Shown: positions 35,113 to 51,090 of the stretch, one piece after another
Layout of the letters: each line of letters starts with the position of its first letter
Position numbering within the stretch: position 1 is the stretch's first letter
Source of the DNA: Streptomyces sp. KMM 9044
GTDB lineage: Bacteria > Actinomycetota > Actinomycetes > Streptomycetales > Streptomycetaceae
Direction: 5' to 3'
DNA: 64,000 bases
Assembly (NCBI RefSeq): GCF_024701375.2
Contig: NZ_CP113910.1
Span: 7,068,001-7,132,000 of the forward strand
The notes under the pieces: generated by a model
Databases searched by the model: none
The model's input: only the letters and a program-made list of their open reading frames with translations
Told to the model about the DNA's origin: nothing
Position numbers and translations under genes: made by a program

Positions 35113-35205
35113 AACCCGGTGCCCACCGGCTTTCGGACCCGCGCGCCCGTGCCCCGCTGACCACGGCGTCCGGGCATACCCTCTCCGTCGTCCGAGCCAC
35201 CGGCT

Positions 35206-37458
35206 TCACCGCGGGCCGTCGCCCGCCAGCGGGACGTCCAGCGGGCGGGCGAGACCCACCACCGCCTCGTCCAGCCGCTCCAGATGCCGCAGGACGCGGC
35301 CGGTGATCCGTCCGTAGCGCGACGCCCCGTCGTCGTCGGAACCGCCCAGCAGCGAGGCGAAGCTCGGCCCCGTCTCGATCCCCGACTTCGTGTCCTCGCC
35401 CGCGACCCGGGCCGCGATCGTCGAGATGTTGCGCACGGTACGCGCCGTCGCCCCACGCAGCCGGGGGTCCGCCGCGATCGAGGGATGTGTCGGCAGCAGC
35501 TCGGCCGTCGCCGCCAGCGAGCGCGCATGATACGCGCAGGTCTCCAGGAGCGCTACGACGTACCGTGCGGTGTCGCGCCGGCCCCGCAGCGGAGTGACCG
35601 GATGGGTGAGCGGCTTGGTCGCGGCGCGCAGCTCGCCCAGCGCCTTGTCCAGCTCCCGCGCCCGGTCCAGCAGATCGGCGGCCGGCCCGCCGCTGAGCTG
35701 GTCGACGGCGGCCTCGGTGACCTCGGTGAGCCGTTCCAGCACGGTGCCCAGCAGCTCGTTCGTCCTCCGGTCCGTACGCACCGGCAACACCAGGAACGCG
35801 GCGAACACCCCGCAGGCTGCGCCCAGTGCGGTCTCGGCCACGCGCAGGACCAGTACCTCCCAGCTGTAGGTGTGCAGCAGTGTGTACAGCAGCCCCACCA
35901 TCGCGGTCACGAAGAACGACATCAGCGTGTACGAGAGCGGTGCCGTGTACGCCATCGCGAAGACCAGCACCAGCATCAGGGCGAACGCCGTCCAGGTGTG
36001 CCCGCCCACCAGCCCCGCAAGCGCGATGCCGGCGACGACGCCGAGTACCGTCCCCAGCAGCCGCCGGTAGCCCTTGACCAGGATCTCGCCCGTCGACTCG
36101 GTGTTGATGAAGACGAGCCAGCAGGTCAGGACCGCCCAGTGCCAGCCCTGGGAGGACAGCAGCGCACCCCCGGCGATGGCCAGCGACGAGCCCACGGCGA
36201 CCTGGACGGCGGCCCGGGTGGTGGGCCGTCGCAGCCCCTTGTCCCCCTCGGCCGGCTCGTCCTCCTCACCGGCGTCGATCGCGGCGTCCTCGGCCTCCAG
36301 CTCCTCCCGGGAGCGGGCCGCCGCGGGAGTGTCGTCCGACTCGTCCTGCGGGCCGTCCAGAGCGATCCGCAGGCCCATCACCGCGCGGGACGCCTCGCCG
36401 ATGGCCCGGAACACGTCCTGGAGAGCCGGGGAGCAGGCCGGGAGGTTCTCCTCGTCCCGGTAGGCGAGCAGCCGGTTGCGTACGTGGGCGATCGACGTCC
36501 CCTCCACCCCGGGCCCGGCGTGCAGGACCTGGATGCGCAGAGAGAGCAGATCACGGTGCAACGCCGCGGTGACCTCCTCCGGCGCGTCCGTCCAGCCGGC
36601 CTCCGGGGCGGGCGCACCCGGCAGATGCAGGGTCAGCGTATCCGCGCGTTCCTCGCTGCGGGCGCTCAGCAGCAGCAGGCCGAGCCGCTCCGCGGCGATC
36701 TCGGCGTCCGCGATCCGACGCTGCACCAGCCGTGCCGACGACGCGTCGGGGGTGCCCCGCTCCAGCCGTGTCTGGATCATCAAGGCCGTCTCGTGTAGCC
36801 GGGCGGTGCCCGCGCGGACGTCCGCCAGGGCCTTGTCGACCTGGTCCCCCTCGGCGTCGAGCAGCGCCAGCTGCGCCGTCACGAGCTGCGCCAGCCGGGC
36901 GCGGAAGGCCTCACGCAGACGTGCGAGAAGTCCGGCCGGGACCACGGGAACGACGGCGAACCGCATGACGGCACTGCACCCGAACGCGACGGCCAGCGCC
37001 GCCCAGATCCCCGGCAGACCGCCGGGGGACGCGCCGATGAACAGGGAGGCGAAGTAGACCTGGAAGCCGATCAGCCCGAGCGCGGTTCCGCGGTCGCCGA
37101 ATCTGCGGGCGTACACCGCGCAGTAGATGAGGACGACGAAGAAGACGTCCCCGGCGGCCCGCTCGCTCAGCACCGTGGCCAGCGACATGGACACGAGCGC
37201 CACGGGCAGCCCGAGGGCGAGCGTGACGGCCTGCGCTCCGCGTTGCTTCTCCCGGATGGCGAAGGTGGCGACCATCGCAGTCATCGCCCCCGCCACGAGC
37301 TGGGTGACACCTGCCCCCGTCAGGGTGAGGACGGCCAGCGTCAGCGCGAGGGAACCCACCGTCCGCAGCCCGGCCGTCATCCGCAGCATCCCGGGATCGG
37401 ATGCCACCAGGCGGTCCCGCAGCCGCGTCCGTACCGAGCGCTCCGCCGCCGCCTTCAC
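35206..37458 (-). CDS. FUSC-family membrane transporter
   Basis: A 750-residue membrane protein with two blocks of hydrophobic segments (about residues 40-180 and 430-570) separated by a long soluble region, the architecture of FUSC/aromatic-acid exporter proteins (AaeB-like). Motifs: GALLSSQGWHWAVLTCWLVF and GYRRLLGTVLGVVAGIALAG in the second block. Likely exports aromatic or toxic compounds. The GTG start at 37458 lies about 11 bases after GGGGAG. An acidic loop (AEDAAIDAGEEDEPAEGDKG) precedes the second membrane block. Confidence 0.88.
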   Translation of the reverse strand: MKAAAERSVRTRLRDRLVASDPGMLRMTAGLRTVGSLALTLAVLTLTGAGVTQLVAGAMTAMVATFAIREKQRGAQAVTLALGLPVALVSMSLATVLSERAAGDVFFVVLIYCAVYARRFGDRGTALGLIGFQVYFASLFIGASPGGLPGIWAALAVAFGCSAVMRFAVVPVVPAGLLARLREAFRARLAQLVTAQLALLDAEGDQVDKALADVRAGTARLHETALMIQTRLERGTPDASSARLVQRRIADAEIAAERLGLLLLSARSEERADTLTLHLPGAPAPEAGWTDAPEEVTAALHRDLLSLRIQVLHAGPGVEGTSIAHVRNRLLAYRDEENLPACSPALQDVFRAIGEASRAVMGLRIALDGPQDESDDTPAAARSREELEAEDAAIDAGEEDEPAEGDKGLRRPTTRAAVQVAVGSSLAIAGGALLSSQGWHWAVLTCWLVFINTESTGEILVKGYRRLLGTVLGVVAGIALAGLVGGHTWTAFALMLVLVFAMAYTAPLSYTLMSFFVTAMVGLLYTLLHTYSWEVLVLRVAETALGAACGVFAAFLVLPVRTDRRTNELLGTVLERLTEVTEAAVDQLSGGPAADLLDRARELDKALGELRAATKPLTHPVTPLRGRRDTARYVVALLETCAYHARSLAATAELLPTHPSIAADPRLRGATARTVRNISTIAARVAGEDTKSGIETGPSFASLLGGSDDDGASRYGRITGRVLRHLERLDEAVVGLARPLDVPLAGDGPR

Positions 37459-37600
37459 GCCGCCGCACACTCCCCGTCGCTCGCGTTGATCAGAATGCAA
37501 GCATGACACGTGCCATCACGGACCCACCGGGTGGCTCCCGTCGGCCGGAGCACCCGGTCCGGCAGGCCCCGGAAAAGGCGGAGCCGCTGCGGAGGCCGGG

Positions 37601-38977
37601 TCACCGCACGGGCAGGCCCGCCTCCTCGACGTGCGCCCGCACCTGCTCCGGAGTCAGATAGGCGTTCGTGTACTCGAAGTCCCGCAGCTTGGCGGGCCGG
37701 CGGGCCTGGAAGCCGGTCCGCACGAAATCGTCGCCGGCGATCGAGTTCAGCAGCCAGTTGGTCATGACCCTCGTCTTGGCGACATTGGTGCGCAGCGCCG
37801 ACCAGTGGTATCCGCGGGCCGCCACCTGGGCGGGCAGGCCCCGCAGCTCCACACCGAGCGGCCTGGAGACGGCGTCGGTACCGCCGAGGTCCACGACCAG
37901 CCCGAGGTCCTTGTGGTGGTACGGCTGAAGCGGCCGGCCGGTCAGCGTCGCGATGATGTTGTCGGCGACCTGCCTGCCCTGACGCAGGGCGTGCTGCGCG
38001 GTCGGCGGGCACACCGCGTCCTCCACACCCTTGGCACGGTCGGGCACCGCCGCGGCGTCACCGAGGGCGAACACCCCGTCCTCGCCCGGCAGGCACATGT
38101 CCGCGGTGACCGCGAGCCGCCCGCGGACGGTCTCGGCGCCGAGCGTGGCGATCAGCGGGCTGGCGACCACGCCGGCCGTCCAGATGAGGGTGCGGGTGGG
38201 GATCACCCGGCCGTCGGTGAAGGTGACCTCCTCCGGTCCCGCCTTCGCGACGGAGACGCCGAGTGAGATCTCGATGCCGCGCCGGGTGAGGATCTCCTGC
38301 GCGCTGCGCCCGAGCTTCTCGCCCAGTTCGGGCATGAGCTTCGGGGCGATGTCGATCAGATGCCACTTGATCAGCCCCGGGTCCAGCCGCGGGTAGCGCT
38401 TGACGGCCGCATGGGTCAGGCGCTGCAGGCAGGCGGCGGTCTCGGTGCCCGCGTAGCCCCCGCCGACCACCACGAACTGCAGCCGCGAGGCACGCTCGGC
38501 CGGATCGTCGCTCGCGTCGGCGAGGTCGAGCTGGGCGATGACGTGGTCGCGGATGTAGGCGGCCTCGGCCAGTGTCTTCATGCCGAACGCGTGGTCCGTC
38601 AGCCCCGGGATGTCGAAGGTACGGGTGACACTGCCGGGGGCCAGCACGATGTAGTCGTACGCCTCGTTGACGATCCGGTCGGTGATGCTGCGAATGACGC
38701 AGACCTTGGCCTTCGGATCCACGCCGATGGCCCCGCCGGGGATGATCCGGGTGCGGTACTTGGCGCTGCGGCGCAGCGACACGGCTACCGACTGCGGGGT
38801 CAGCACACCGGAGGCGACCTGGGGGAGCAGCGGCAGATAGAGCTGGTAGGAAAGCGGCGTCACCAGAGTGATCTCGGCATCGCCGGGGGCGAGTTTCCGC
38901 TCCAGCCGACGGACGCACTCCACTCCGGCGAAGCCTGCGCCCACCACCAGGATCCTGGGTCGTGTCACGGTGTTCAT
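37601..38977 (-). CDS. NADH dehydrogenase type II-like flavoprotein
   Basis: A 458-residue pyridine nucleotide-disulfide oxidoreductase of the NDH-2 type. FAD motif: RILVVGAGFAGVECVRRLER. NADH motif: FVVVGGGYAGTETAACLQRL. Second FAD motif: GVFALGDAAAVPD. NDH-2 enzymes pass electrons from NADH to menaquinone at the membrane without pumping protons; the C-terminal ~60 residues would be the membrane-contact region. GAAAGGG precedes ATG 38977. The following minus-strand region is a relic and spacer. Confidence 0.92.
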   Translation of the reverse strand: MNTVTRPRILVVGAGFAGVECVRRLERKLAPGDAEITLVTPLSYQLYLPLLPQVASGVLTPQSVAVSLRRSAKYRTRIIPGGAIGVDPKAKVCVIRSITDRIVNEAYDYIVLAPGSVTRTFDIPGLTDHAFGMKTLAEAAYIRDHVIAQLDLADASDDPAERASRLQFVVVGGGYAGTETAACLQRLTHAAVKRYPRLDPGLIKWHLIDIAPKLMPELGEKLGRSAQEILTRRGIEISLGVSVAKAGPEEVTFTDGRVIPTRTLIWTAGVVASPLIATLGAETVRGRLAVTADMCLPGEDGVFALGDAAAVPDRAKGVEDAVCPPTAQHALRQGRQVADNIIATLTGRPLQPYHHKDLGLVVDLGGTDAVSRPLGVELRGLPAQVAARGYHWSALRTNVAKTRVMTNWLLNSIAGDDFVRTGFQARRPAKLRDFEYTNAYLTPEQVRAHVEEAGLPVR

Positions 38978-39262
38978 CCCTTTCTGCGGCTCCACACGGT
39001 CTGCCCCGAGCCCACGGGTCTGCTCGGACGTCGACACCCCTTCGTCTGCCCGTGGATGGCTGCCTTGCACCTTCTTGATCGCAGAGCGGCGCGGTCGCGG
39101 CACATCGCGGTTCACCGGGGCACGCCGTGTCCGGACGTGGAACCGGAACGCGCAGGTGTTCAGCACCACGATGCCCGCACCGGCGCCGGAGCGCACCGGG
39201 AGCCCCGTGCCGGCCGGCGGTCGGCTCTCACCGGTCGACGGGCGGTGAGAGGCGGCGCGCGA
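38978..39262. other. Non-coding spacer
   Basis: No frame here shows a recognisable protein. It holds the upstream region of the flavoprotein gene. With the adjacent phosphatase relic it makes an 820-base stretch without an intact gene. Confidence 0.5.
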
Positions 39263-39618
39263 TCAACGGTGCAGGTGACAGAGCAGCAGACGGACGTCGT
39301 CGTCGCGCTCGGAGTCGCTGAGAAGAAGGTCCAGGAGGCGGTCCGCCGCACCCTCCAGGCCCGTGCCGGGCTCCGTGGGGCGGTGAATCCGGCGGTGCCC
39401 GAGTTCTCGGCGCGCTGCGCGTCGGCGCGACCTGGGCCAGGGCGTCGACAACCGCCCTGCCGGGGTCTAGACCGCCTCATCGCGCGAGGGGTGAAAACCG
39501 CACGGAACAAGGGCTCGTCCGCCCATCGCTGGGCGATCTGCTCACGCCTGCGCCGCAGGAAGTCCCTGACCTCGAGCGTCGGCGTTCCCGGCGGCACGCC
39601 CGCTTCGCGCTCAGGTAC
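39263..39618 (-). pseudogene. RsbRD/SpoIIE-type phosphatase relic
   Basis: The 5' part reads VPEREAGVPPGTP, then LEVRDFLRRRREQIAQRWAD and EPLFRAVFT, resembling the RsbRD-type N-terminal domain seen on Streptomyces PP2C-like (SpoIIE) regulators. After a frame change a second frame encodes LLDLLLSDSERDDDVRLLLC followed by a stop, like the C-terminal end of a SpoIIE phosphatase domain. The whole catalytic centre is missing, so an internal deletion plus a frameshift has destroyed the gene. It lies next to a STAS gene, its expected partner class. Confidence 0.45.
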
Positions 39619-39796
39619 CGATGTCTCCTCGTTGCCGTTGTCCCACCGGGTCCGTGCCGGGCCCCGACACCGTGCCGCGCCCCGGCCGGGCGACTGCTCC
39701 AACGACGCTCCGGGCCGGTGCGGCAGCCCTTGCGGGGAGGTCCGGCGTACGCGGACCTCCCCGGGCCGGCTCAGGACTCGGGGCGTCCGGACGGTG

Positions 39797-40171
39797 TTAT
39801 GTCCTGTGCGCGCTGTCGACCCGCTCCAGTGCCTCCTCGGCGCTTTGGGACACCGGAACCGTGATGCTCACGCCGGTCAGGTCGAGGACGCGGCGCACCG
39901 CGGGCATGGGGGAGATGATGTGCACGCTCCCCGGCAGTTCCCGGGCCTCCTGGTAGACGCGCAGGACGATGTTCATGCCGGACGAGTCCATGAAGGGGAC
40001 CGCGGACAGGTCCAGCAGGAAGTGCCGGCGTCCGTGATGCAGCTGGTTGGCCAGGTGATGCTGGAACTCGGTCGCGGTGTCGGCGTCCAGATCGCCCTGC
40101 ACTGTGAACAGGGCGACATCCTCCCGGACCACGGACACCTCCACGGACAACGGGTTCGGGGCCATGGACAC
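39797..40171 (-). CDS. STAS anti-anti-sigma factor
   Basis: A 124-residue STAS-domain protein of the RsbV/SpoIIAA kind. The phosphorylation site region is LDLSAVPFMDSSGMNIVLRV, with the Asp-Ser-Ser-Gly signature. It would be phosphorylated by a GHKL anti-sigma kinase and, when dephosphorylated, free a sigma factor. The GTG at 40171 lies five bases after GGGAGG; an ATG two codons later is an alternative. Its neighbours include a dead phosphatase gene and a GHKL gene at 40.9 kb. Position resembles S. coelicolor ArsI (SCO7325) from memory. Confidence 0.9.
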   Translation of the reverse strand: MSMAPNPLSVEVSVVREDVALFTVQGDLDADTATEFQHHLANQLHHGRRHFLLDLSAVPFMDSSGMNIVLRVYQEARELPGSVHIISPMPAVRRVLDLTGVSITVPVSQSAEEALERVDSAHRT

Positions 40172-40368
40172 ACATACCTCCCAATCAAGCCGACGGCCGG
40201 GTCCGGCCGCACGCGCAGCCGTCTACCCCGGGATCTCCACTCCATGCCGGGGCCGCCCGCACCGGTCCGGGAGACGTCGCCTTCACATCAGGCCCGGCTC
40301 GGTGCGGGTTTTGCGTCTTCGTCGGCCGAATGCGCCCGCTCCAGAAGGGTAGTTGGCTGCTGTGGAGA

Positions 40369-40398
40369 CGGGCGGGGCCAAAGAGCGGGCCCCGCCCG
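40369..40398 (+). repeat. 11-bp hairpin before PRC-barrel gene
   Basis: Arms 40369-40379 and 40388-40398 pair perfectly around an eight-base loop, 43 bases before the PRC-barrel start. It lies in a 270-base spacer between divergent genes, so it is a leader hairpin rather than an obvious terminator. Confidence 0.45.
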
Positions 40399-40441
40399 CT
40401 TCGGGATCGTCATCACAGTGGAGGCAAGGAGCAGCGTGCCC

Positions 40442-40840
40442 ATGGACAGCATCTGGTCATACGCGCCGGAGCTGGGTCTTGCCCAGGGGCAGGATCCGGA
40501 CCTCACGGGATACACCGTCGTCGCGAGCGACGGGAGCACCATCGGCCATGTGGACCGGCAGGCCGACCACCACGCCATGCGGCACCTGGTCGTCGACACC
40601 GGCGTCTGGGTGTTCGGCCGGAGTCTCCTCGTACCGGTCGGCGTCGTCGCCGCCGTCGACTCCGGCGAGCGCAAAGTCACCGTGTCCCGCACCAGACCCG
40701 AGGTGAAGGCTGCACCCCGGTTCAGGACCGACAGCGAGACCATGGACCCGGGCTATCTCACGGCGGTCGGCGACTATTACTGGGCGCTGACCCGGCCCGA
40801 GCCCCCGCCCGAGCGTGCTCCCGGCACCCCGGCCGGCTGA
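40442..40840 (+). CDS. PRC-barrel domain protein
   Basis: A 132-residue PRC-barrel protein common in Streptomyces: MDSIWSYAPELGLAQGQDPD, then TGYTVVASDGSTIGHVDRQA, MRHLVVDTGVWVFGRSLLVP and VDSGERKVTVSRTRPEVKAA. The barrel covers roughly residues 20-95. These proteins bind partner proteins or membranes; the role here is unknown. An AAGGAG site lies 10 bases before ATG 40442 and 4 bases before an in-frame GTG at 40436, so either start is possible. Confidence 0.88.
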   Translation: MDSIWSYAPELGLAQGQDPDLTGYTVVASDGSTIGHVDRQADHHAMRHLVVDTGVWVFGRSLLVPVGVVAAVDSGERKVTVSRTRPEVKAAPRFRTDSETMDPGYLTAVGDYYWALTRPEPPPERAPGTPAG

Positions 40841-40931
40841 CCGTCGCCCGGTGATTTCCGCACCGGTCGCCGGCCGGCTCACCCCACGGAGCCAGGCCGG
40901 CCCGGCGCAGAAGTCACCGGGCACGTGGCCG

Positions 40932-41366
40932 TCACCAGGGCAGGAACACATGGATGTCCTTGCCGCCCGCGGTGCCGACCACGCTGACCTGATCGCACAG
41001 CGTGTGGATCAGGTGCCAGCCGATCCCGCCCCCGCCGTGACTCGGCCTGAAGGGCCGGGGCGTGGGCTCGGTCGTGCTCGTGTCGTGCATCACCACATGC
41101 ACCCCGTCGAATGTCCTGCGCAGCCGCATCCCGAACGGTCCCGGCGCGTACTGGACCGCGTTGGCTGCGAGTTCCGTGACCACCAGAAGTATGTCGTCCC
41201 AGTGCTCCGGGGCCGTCGGCGGGGAGACGCGGGCCAGTTCGAGGAGGAACTCCTCCGCCACCAGGCGTGCGTCGGTGACGTCGTGCAGCTCCCCGGGGAA
41301 GCCGGCGACGCGTTCCGTGATCTCCTCTGCGGCCAGTGGCCTGTCCCTGTGCGGATCGGATGCCAT
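40932..41366 (-). CDS. GHKL ATP-binding regulator (anti-sigma-like)
   Basis: A 144-residue RsbW-like ATPase. N-box: ILLVVTELAANAVQYAPGPF. Lid and G2 region: SHGGGGIGWHLIHTLCDQVS followed by GKDIHVFLPW. All three ATP-binding elements are well preserved, better than in the 51.8-kb paralogue. It lies near the STAS gene and PRC-barrel gene, so it is a candidate kinase of that STAS protein. The start at 41366 gives MASDPHRDRP. Confidence 0.88.
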   Translation of the reverse strand: MASDPHRDRPLAAEEITERVAGFPGELHDVTDARLVAEEFLLELARVSPPTAPEHWDDILLVVTELAANAVQYAPGPFGMRLRRTFDGVHVVMHDTSTTEPTPRPFRPSHGGGGIGWHLIHTLCDQVSVVGTAGGKDIHVFLPW

Positions 41367-41515
41367 GTTGCCTTCCCTGCCCCGGCTTCCACGGGCCAGT
41401 CGTTCATGCGCGGTCCGTTCTTTCTTCCTCCTGTCTGTGGGTTCCCGGGCCGCGGGACCCTACGCGCCCGTATCCGCGGGTGAGCGAGGGGTGACGGGCA
41501 GGTCACCCCGGGCGG

Positions 41516-43408
41516 TCAGCGGAAGACGTTGTCCGAGTCGTCCCAGACCGACGGCTCCTCCGGCTCCGGACGCGAACGGGAGTGGTACATCGCGTCGATC
41601 TCCAGCGCGTACCGCTGCACGATCTCGTCCCGGCGCAGCTTCATCGACGGCGTCAGCAGACCGTTGGTCACGTCGAACGGCTCCGGCAGCACCCGGAACA
41701 CCCGGATCGACTCCGGACGCGACACACTGCTGTTCGCCGCGGCGACCGCCCGCGCGACCTCCTCGCGCAACGCGTTCTCCTCCCGGGCCTCCCGTGTCGC
41801 GGCGTCGCCCGGCAGGGCCAGCGCCGCCCGCCAGTGCGCCAGGAAGTCCGGGTCCAGCGTGATCAGCGCCCCCACACAGGGCCGGTCGTCCCCCACCACG
41901 ACCGCCTGGTGGACGAGCGGGTGCATCCGCAGCCGCTGCTCCAGGGCCGACGGTGCGACACTCTTGCCGCTGCTGGTGATGATGATGTCCTTCTTGCGGC
42001 CGGTGATCGTCAGATAGCCCTCCGAGTCCACCCGGCCGATGTCCCCCGTGGCCAGCCAGCCGCCGGCCAGCGCGGTCAGGGTGGCGGCCTCGTCACCCAC
42101 GTACCCCTGGAACACCGACGGCCCACGCACCAGGATCTCCCCGTCGTCGGCGACCCGGATCTCGCTGCCCGGCAGCGCCAGCCCGACGGTGCCGGACTTC
42201 TCCCGGCCAAGTGGCTGCATCGTCACACCGCCGCCGGTCTCGGTGAGCCCGTAGCCGTCGTGGACGTAGATGCCGATGCCCTCGTAGAAGAGGGACAGGT
42301 CGCGGCTGAGCGTCGAGCCGCCCGAGGTGGCCCTGCGTACCCGGCCGCCCAGCGCGGCCCGCAGCCTGCGGTACACCGTCCGCTCGTACAGGGCGTGCTG
42401 GAGCCGCAGGTCGAAGCCGGGCCCCGAGCCCCGGCCCAGCCGCTGCCGCTCCACGGCGGCGGCGAAGTCGCGCGCCGTGTCGGCGGCCCGTTCGAACAGG
42501 GCACCGCGGCCCGCCTGTTGGGAGGCGCGCAGGAAGTTCTTGTAGATCTTCTCAAGCAGGGAGGGGACCGCGTACAGATAGGTGGGCCGCAGGGTGCGCA
42601 GCGCCGAGGACAGGGCCTCCGAGCCGAGATCGGGCTCGTGCCCCATCAGCAGGCCGCCGCGTACGCACAGGCCCTGGATCATCAGTCCGTACACGTGGGA
42701 GAACGGCAGGAAGGCGAGGACCACGGCCTGCTCACCCGGCTCCGCCGCCGTATGGGCCCAGCCCTCCAGCAGGACGTCGCACGGGGCGGCCAGACTGCGG
42801 TGGCTCAGCGCGCATCCCCTCGCCTGTCCCGAGGTACCGGACGTGTAGGCGACCACGGCCGTGGAGTCCGGCAGCACGATCCGGCGCAGCGAGTCCACCG
42901 TGGCCGGCGGTATGTACTCGCCGCGCGTCACCAACTGTTCCAGCGCACCCGAGTCCAGTTGCCAGACGTGCCGCAGCCGTGGCAGCGCGGCGCACACGGA
43001 ACCGACGGTCATCACGCCCTGCTCGTCCTCGACCACCACCGCCACGCAGCCGGAGTCCCTGAGGATCCACTCCACCTGCTCCCGCGACGAGGTCGGATAG
43101 ATGGGGACGACCTCCGCGCCCACGGTCCACAGCGCGTAGCACAGGACCGTCCACTCATAACGGGTCCGCGCCATGATCGCCACCCGGTGGCCCGGGGACA
43201 GCCCGGAGGCGACCAGTCCTTTGGCCAGGTCGACGACCTGGTCGCGGAACTCCAGCGCGGTGACCTCCTTCCAGGACGCGGAGGCCGGATCGGCGCGGCG
43301 GGCGAGCATCGGCAGATTCGGGCTCTCGGCCGCCGTCTCGAAGAGACTGTCCGCGAGGCCGCCCGTCAGGGGTGAGGCGGCCTGCGGAGCGAGAGCGAGG
43401 TCGCGCAT
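41516..43408 (-). CDS. Long-chain fatty acyl-CoA ligase
   Basis: A 630-residue AMP-forming ligase of the FadD15/FACL type. The AMP-binding P-loop is AYTSGTSGQARGCALSH; other motifs are DGYGLTETGGGVTMQP, GGWLATGDIGRVDSEGYLTI and GRKKDIIITSSGKSVAPSAL. Activates fatty acids to acyl-AMP and acyl-CoA. The usual P-loop Lys is replaced (GQARG), a variant seen in some actinobacterial members. ATG 43408 follows CAGGAGC at seven bases. An extra 17 in-frame codons upstream are unlikely to be used. Confidence 0.93.
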   Translation of the reverse strand: MRDLALAPQAASPLTGGLADSLFETAAESPNLPMLARRADPASASWKEVTALEFRDQVVDLAKGLVASGLSPGHRVAIMARTRYEWTVLCYALWTVGAEVVPIYPTSSREQVEWILRDSGCVAVVVEDEQGVMTVGSVCAALPRLRHVWQLDSGALEQLVTRGEYIPPATVDSLRRIVLPDSTAVVAYTSGTSGQARGCALSHRSLAAPCDVLLEGWAHTAAEPGEQAVVLAFLPFSHVYGLMIQGLCVRGGLLMGHEPDLGSEALSSALRTLRPTYLYAVPSLLEKIYKNFLRASQQAGRGALFERAADTARDFAAAVERQRLGRGSGPGFDLRLQHALYERTVYRRLRAALGGRVRRATSGGSTLSRDLSLFYEGIGIYVHDGYGLTETGGGVTMQPLGREKSGTVGLALPGSEIRVADDGEILVRGPSVFQGYVGDEAATLTALAGGWLATGDIGRVDSEGYLTITGRKKDIIITSSGKSVAPSALEQRLRMHPLVHQAVVVGDDRPCVGALITLDPDFLAHWRAALALPGDAATREAREENALREEVARAVAAANSSVSRPESIRVFRVLPEPFDVTNGLLTPSMKLRRDEIVQRYALEIDAMYHSRSRPEPEEPSVWDDSDNVFR

Positions 43409-43685
43409 GTACTGCTCCTGACATGTACGGGCTGTGACTCGGCCGACGAGCAGAGTCATCGGCGGTGCTTGAATCTAGCCGAGCCCGGGCCTTCCGGGGC
43501 CGGATCGCCGGAACTGTGGCCGTACTGATGATCACATTGCTCTGGCGGCCCGCCCCTGCCCGTACATTCCGCCCGTATCTCCCGCCCGCGGCTTTCCTTC
43601 CAGCGTTCCGCCCGTGCGCGCCGTACCCGCGTCGGCTGCCGTCCGGGCGCGGGTACGGGGCGGAGGGAGCGAGGGCTGCCGGGCC

Positions 43686-45911
<2,226 letters not shown>

Positions 45912-45915
45912 GGCT

Positions 45916-47277
45916 TCAGTCTCCTCTCACGGCGAGGCGCTCGATCGCCGCCATGGGTACGGGCAGCCAGTCGGGTCGGTGCCGGGCCTCGTACAGCACC
46001 TCGTACACGGCCCGGTCCGTCTCATAGGCGCGGAGCAGACCGTGCTTCTTGCGCGGGTCCCAGCCGGCGCGGGCCGCGTAGCCCGCGCAGTAGGCCTCGC
46101 GACAGCGGCGCGCCCACTCCGGGCGCCAGGGACGGCGCTGGCGGGCGGCGTAGTCGAACGAGCGCAGCATCCCGGCGATGTCCCGCAGGGGGGAGTGGGT
46201 GCTGCGCCGTTCGGAGAGCGGCCGGGACGGTTCGCCCTCGAAGTCGATGACGAACCAGTCGCGTCCGGCCCGCAGCACCTGCCCGAGGTGCAGGTCGCCG
46301 TGGATGCGCTGGGCGGGGGGCCCGGGATCACAGGTCGCGAACGCGGCGAACGCCGCCTTCAGACCGGGCACGTACGGCTGGAGCACGGGTACGGAGTGCA
46401 CGGCGGCCGTCAGACGCTCGGTCATCCCCTCCGACGTCAGCCCGCTCTCCCCGGGTCTGCCGACGAGAAAAGCCGAGGCGAGCGCCAGGTGCACATCCGC
46501 CGTGGCCCGGCCGAGGGCGTGCGACTGCGCGGTGAAGTCGTCACCGGCGGCCAGCGCCTCCAGGGCCAGCGTCCAGCCGTCGGAGGCGTCGCGCAGGAAC
46601 GGCTGGAGTACACCGAGCGTCGCCTTGAACGGATGCGTGGTGCGCAGCCAGGCCACCGGAGCGGGCACCCGGTGGCAGCCCTGCCGGGCCAGCGCGCCCG
46701 GCACCTCCAGATCCGGGTTGACCCCGGGCTGGATCCGCCGGAAGAGCTTCAGGATGAACTCGTCGCCGTACACCAGAGAGGAGTTGGACTGCTCGGCATC
46801 CAGCAGCCGCGGCACCAGCCCGGCCGGCACCCGCTGGGCCGCGTCGCCCTCGAACCGCAGCGGGCCCACCACTTGGGGGTGCCGCAGCCGTTCCAGCAGC
46901 AGCTGCGCCGACCGCGGGTCGTGGAGCGCGTCGTGGACCGTGCGCCCGGCCAGCGGTCCGCCCTCCCGCACCCTGCCGATGACCGCCCGGCCCAGGTGCG
47001 GCGACGGGTGCTCCCGTACGCCGAGGAGGAGCTGATAGCAGTCACCGGCCCAGGGCGTGTTCCCGGGGGAGGGCACGCCGCCGTGGCCGGCGTGGACCAG
47101 CAGATGGAGACAACCCGGGAACAGCTCCGTCATCGACAGCACATGGAGGTCGGTGACAGGTCGGTCCTTGCCGGCGAACCAGCGCTGCTCCGGCAGCCAC
47201 TCGCGCAGCAGTCCGGCGAACGACTCCGTGGGTTTGACGGTCGCGCTTCGCGGGCGCAGGAATGCGGTCTTCGTCAT
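45916..47277 (-). CDS. pep2: Maltokinase
   Basis: A 453-residue maltokinase (Pep2/Mak) with an aminoglycoside phosphotransferase-like fold: catalytic loop [18 protein letters not shown] and metal site [11 protein letters not shown]. It converts maltose plus ATP to alpha-maltose-1-phosphate, the donor for GlgE. The N-terminal cap reads [19 protein letters not shown], typical of the family. The start at 47277 is followed by [11 protein letters not shown]. Located between treS (28 bases upstream) and glgB (4 bases downstream). Confidence 0.94.
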   Translation of the reverse strand: MTKTAFLRPRSATVKPTESFAGLLREWLPEQRWFAGKDRPVTDLHVLSMTELFPGCLHLLVHAGHGGVPSPGNTPWAGDCYQLLLGVREHPSPHLGRAVIGRVREGGPLAGRTVHDALHDPRSAQLLLERLRHPQVVGPLRFEGDAAQRVPAGLVPRLLDAEQSNSSLVYGDEFILKLFRRIQPGVNPDLEVPGALARQGCHRVPAPVAWLRTTHPFKATLGVLQPFLRDASDGWTLALEALAAGDDFTAQSHALGRATADVHLALASAFLVGRPGESGLTSEGMTERLTAAVHSVPVLQPYVPGLKAAFAAFATCDPGPPAQRIHGDLHLGQVLRAGRDWFVIDFEGEPSRPLSERRSTHSPLRDIAGMLRSFDYAARQRRPWRPEWARRCREAYCAGYAARAGWDPRKKHGLLRAYETDRAVYEVLYEARHRPDWLPVPMAAIERLAVRGD

Positions 47278-47305
47278 GTGGACGCCTCCTCTCGTCGGCG
47301 CACGG

Positions 47306-51017
<3,712 letters not shown>

Positions 51018-51090
51018 GGGTCTGTACCTCCGCCGTGCTCGACGCCGGGCCGGGCCCGCTCGTGGGACGAAATGGAGGCGGGAAGGTCCT

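Noticed and set aside
38360..40840. An 826-codon open frame on the plus strand
   Set aside because: Antisense to the flavoprotein and the STAS gene; low-complexity Arg/Gly/Pro product. Only its last 132 codons (the PRC-barrel gene) are real.
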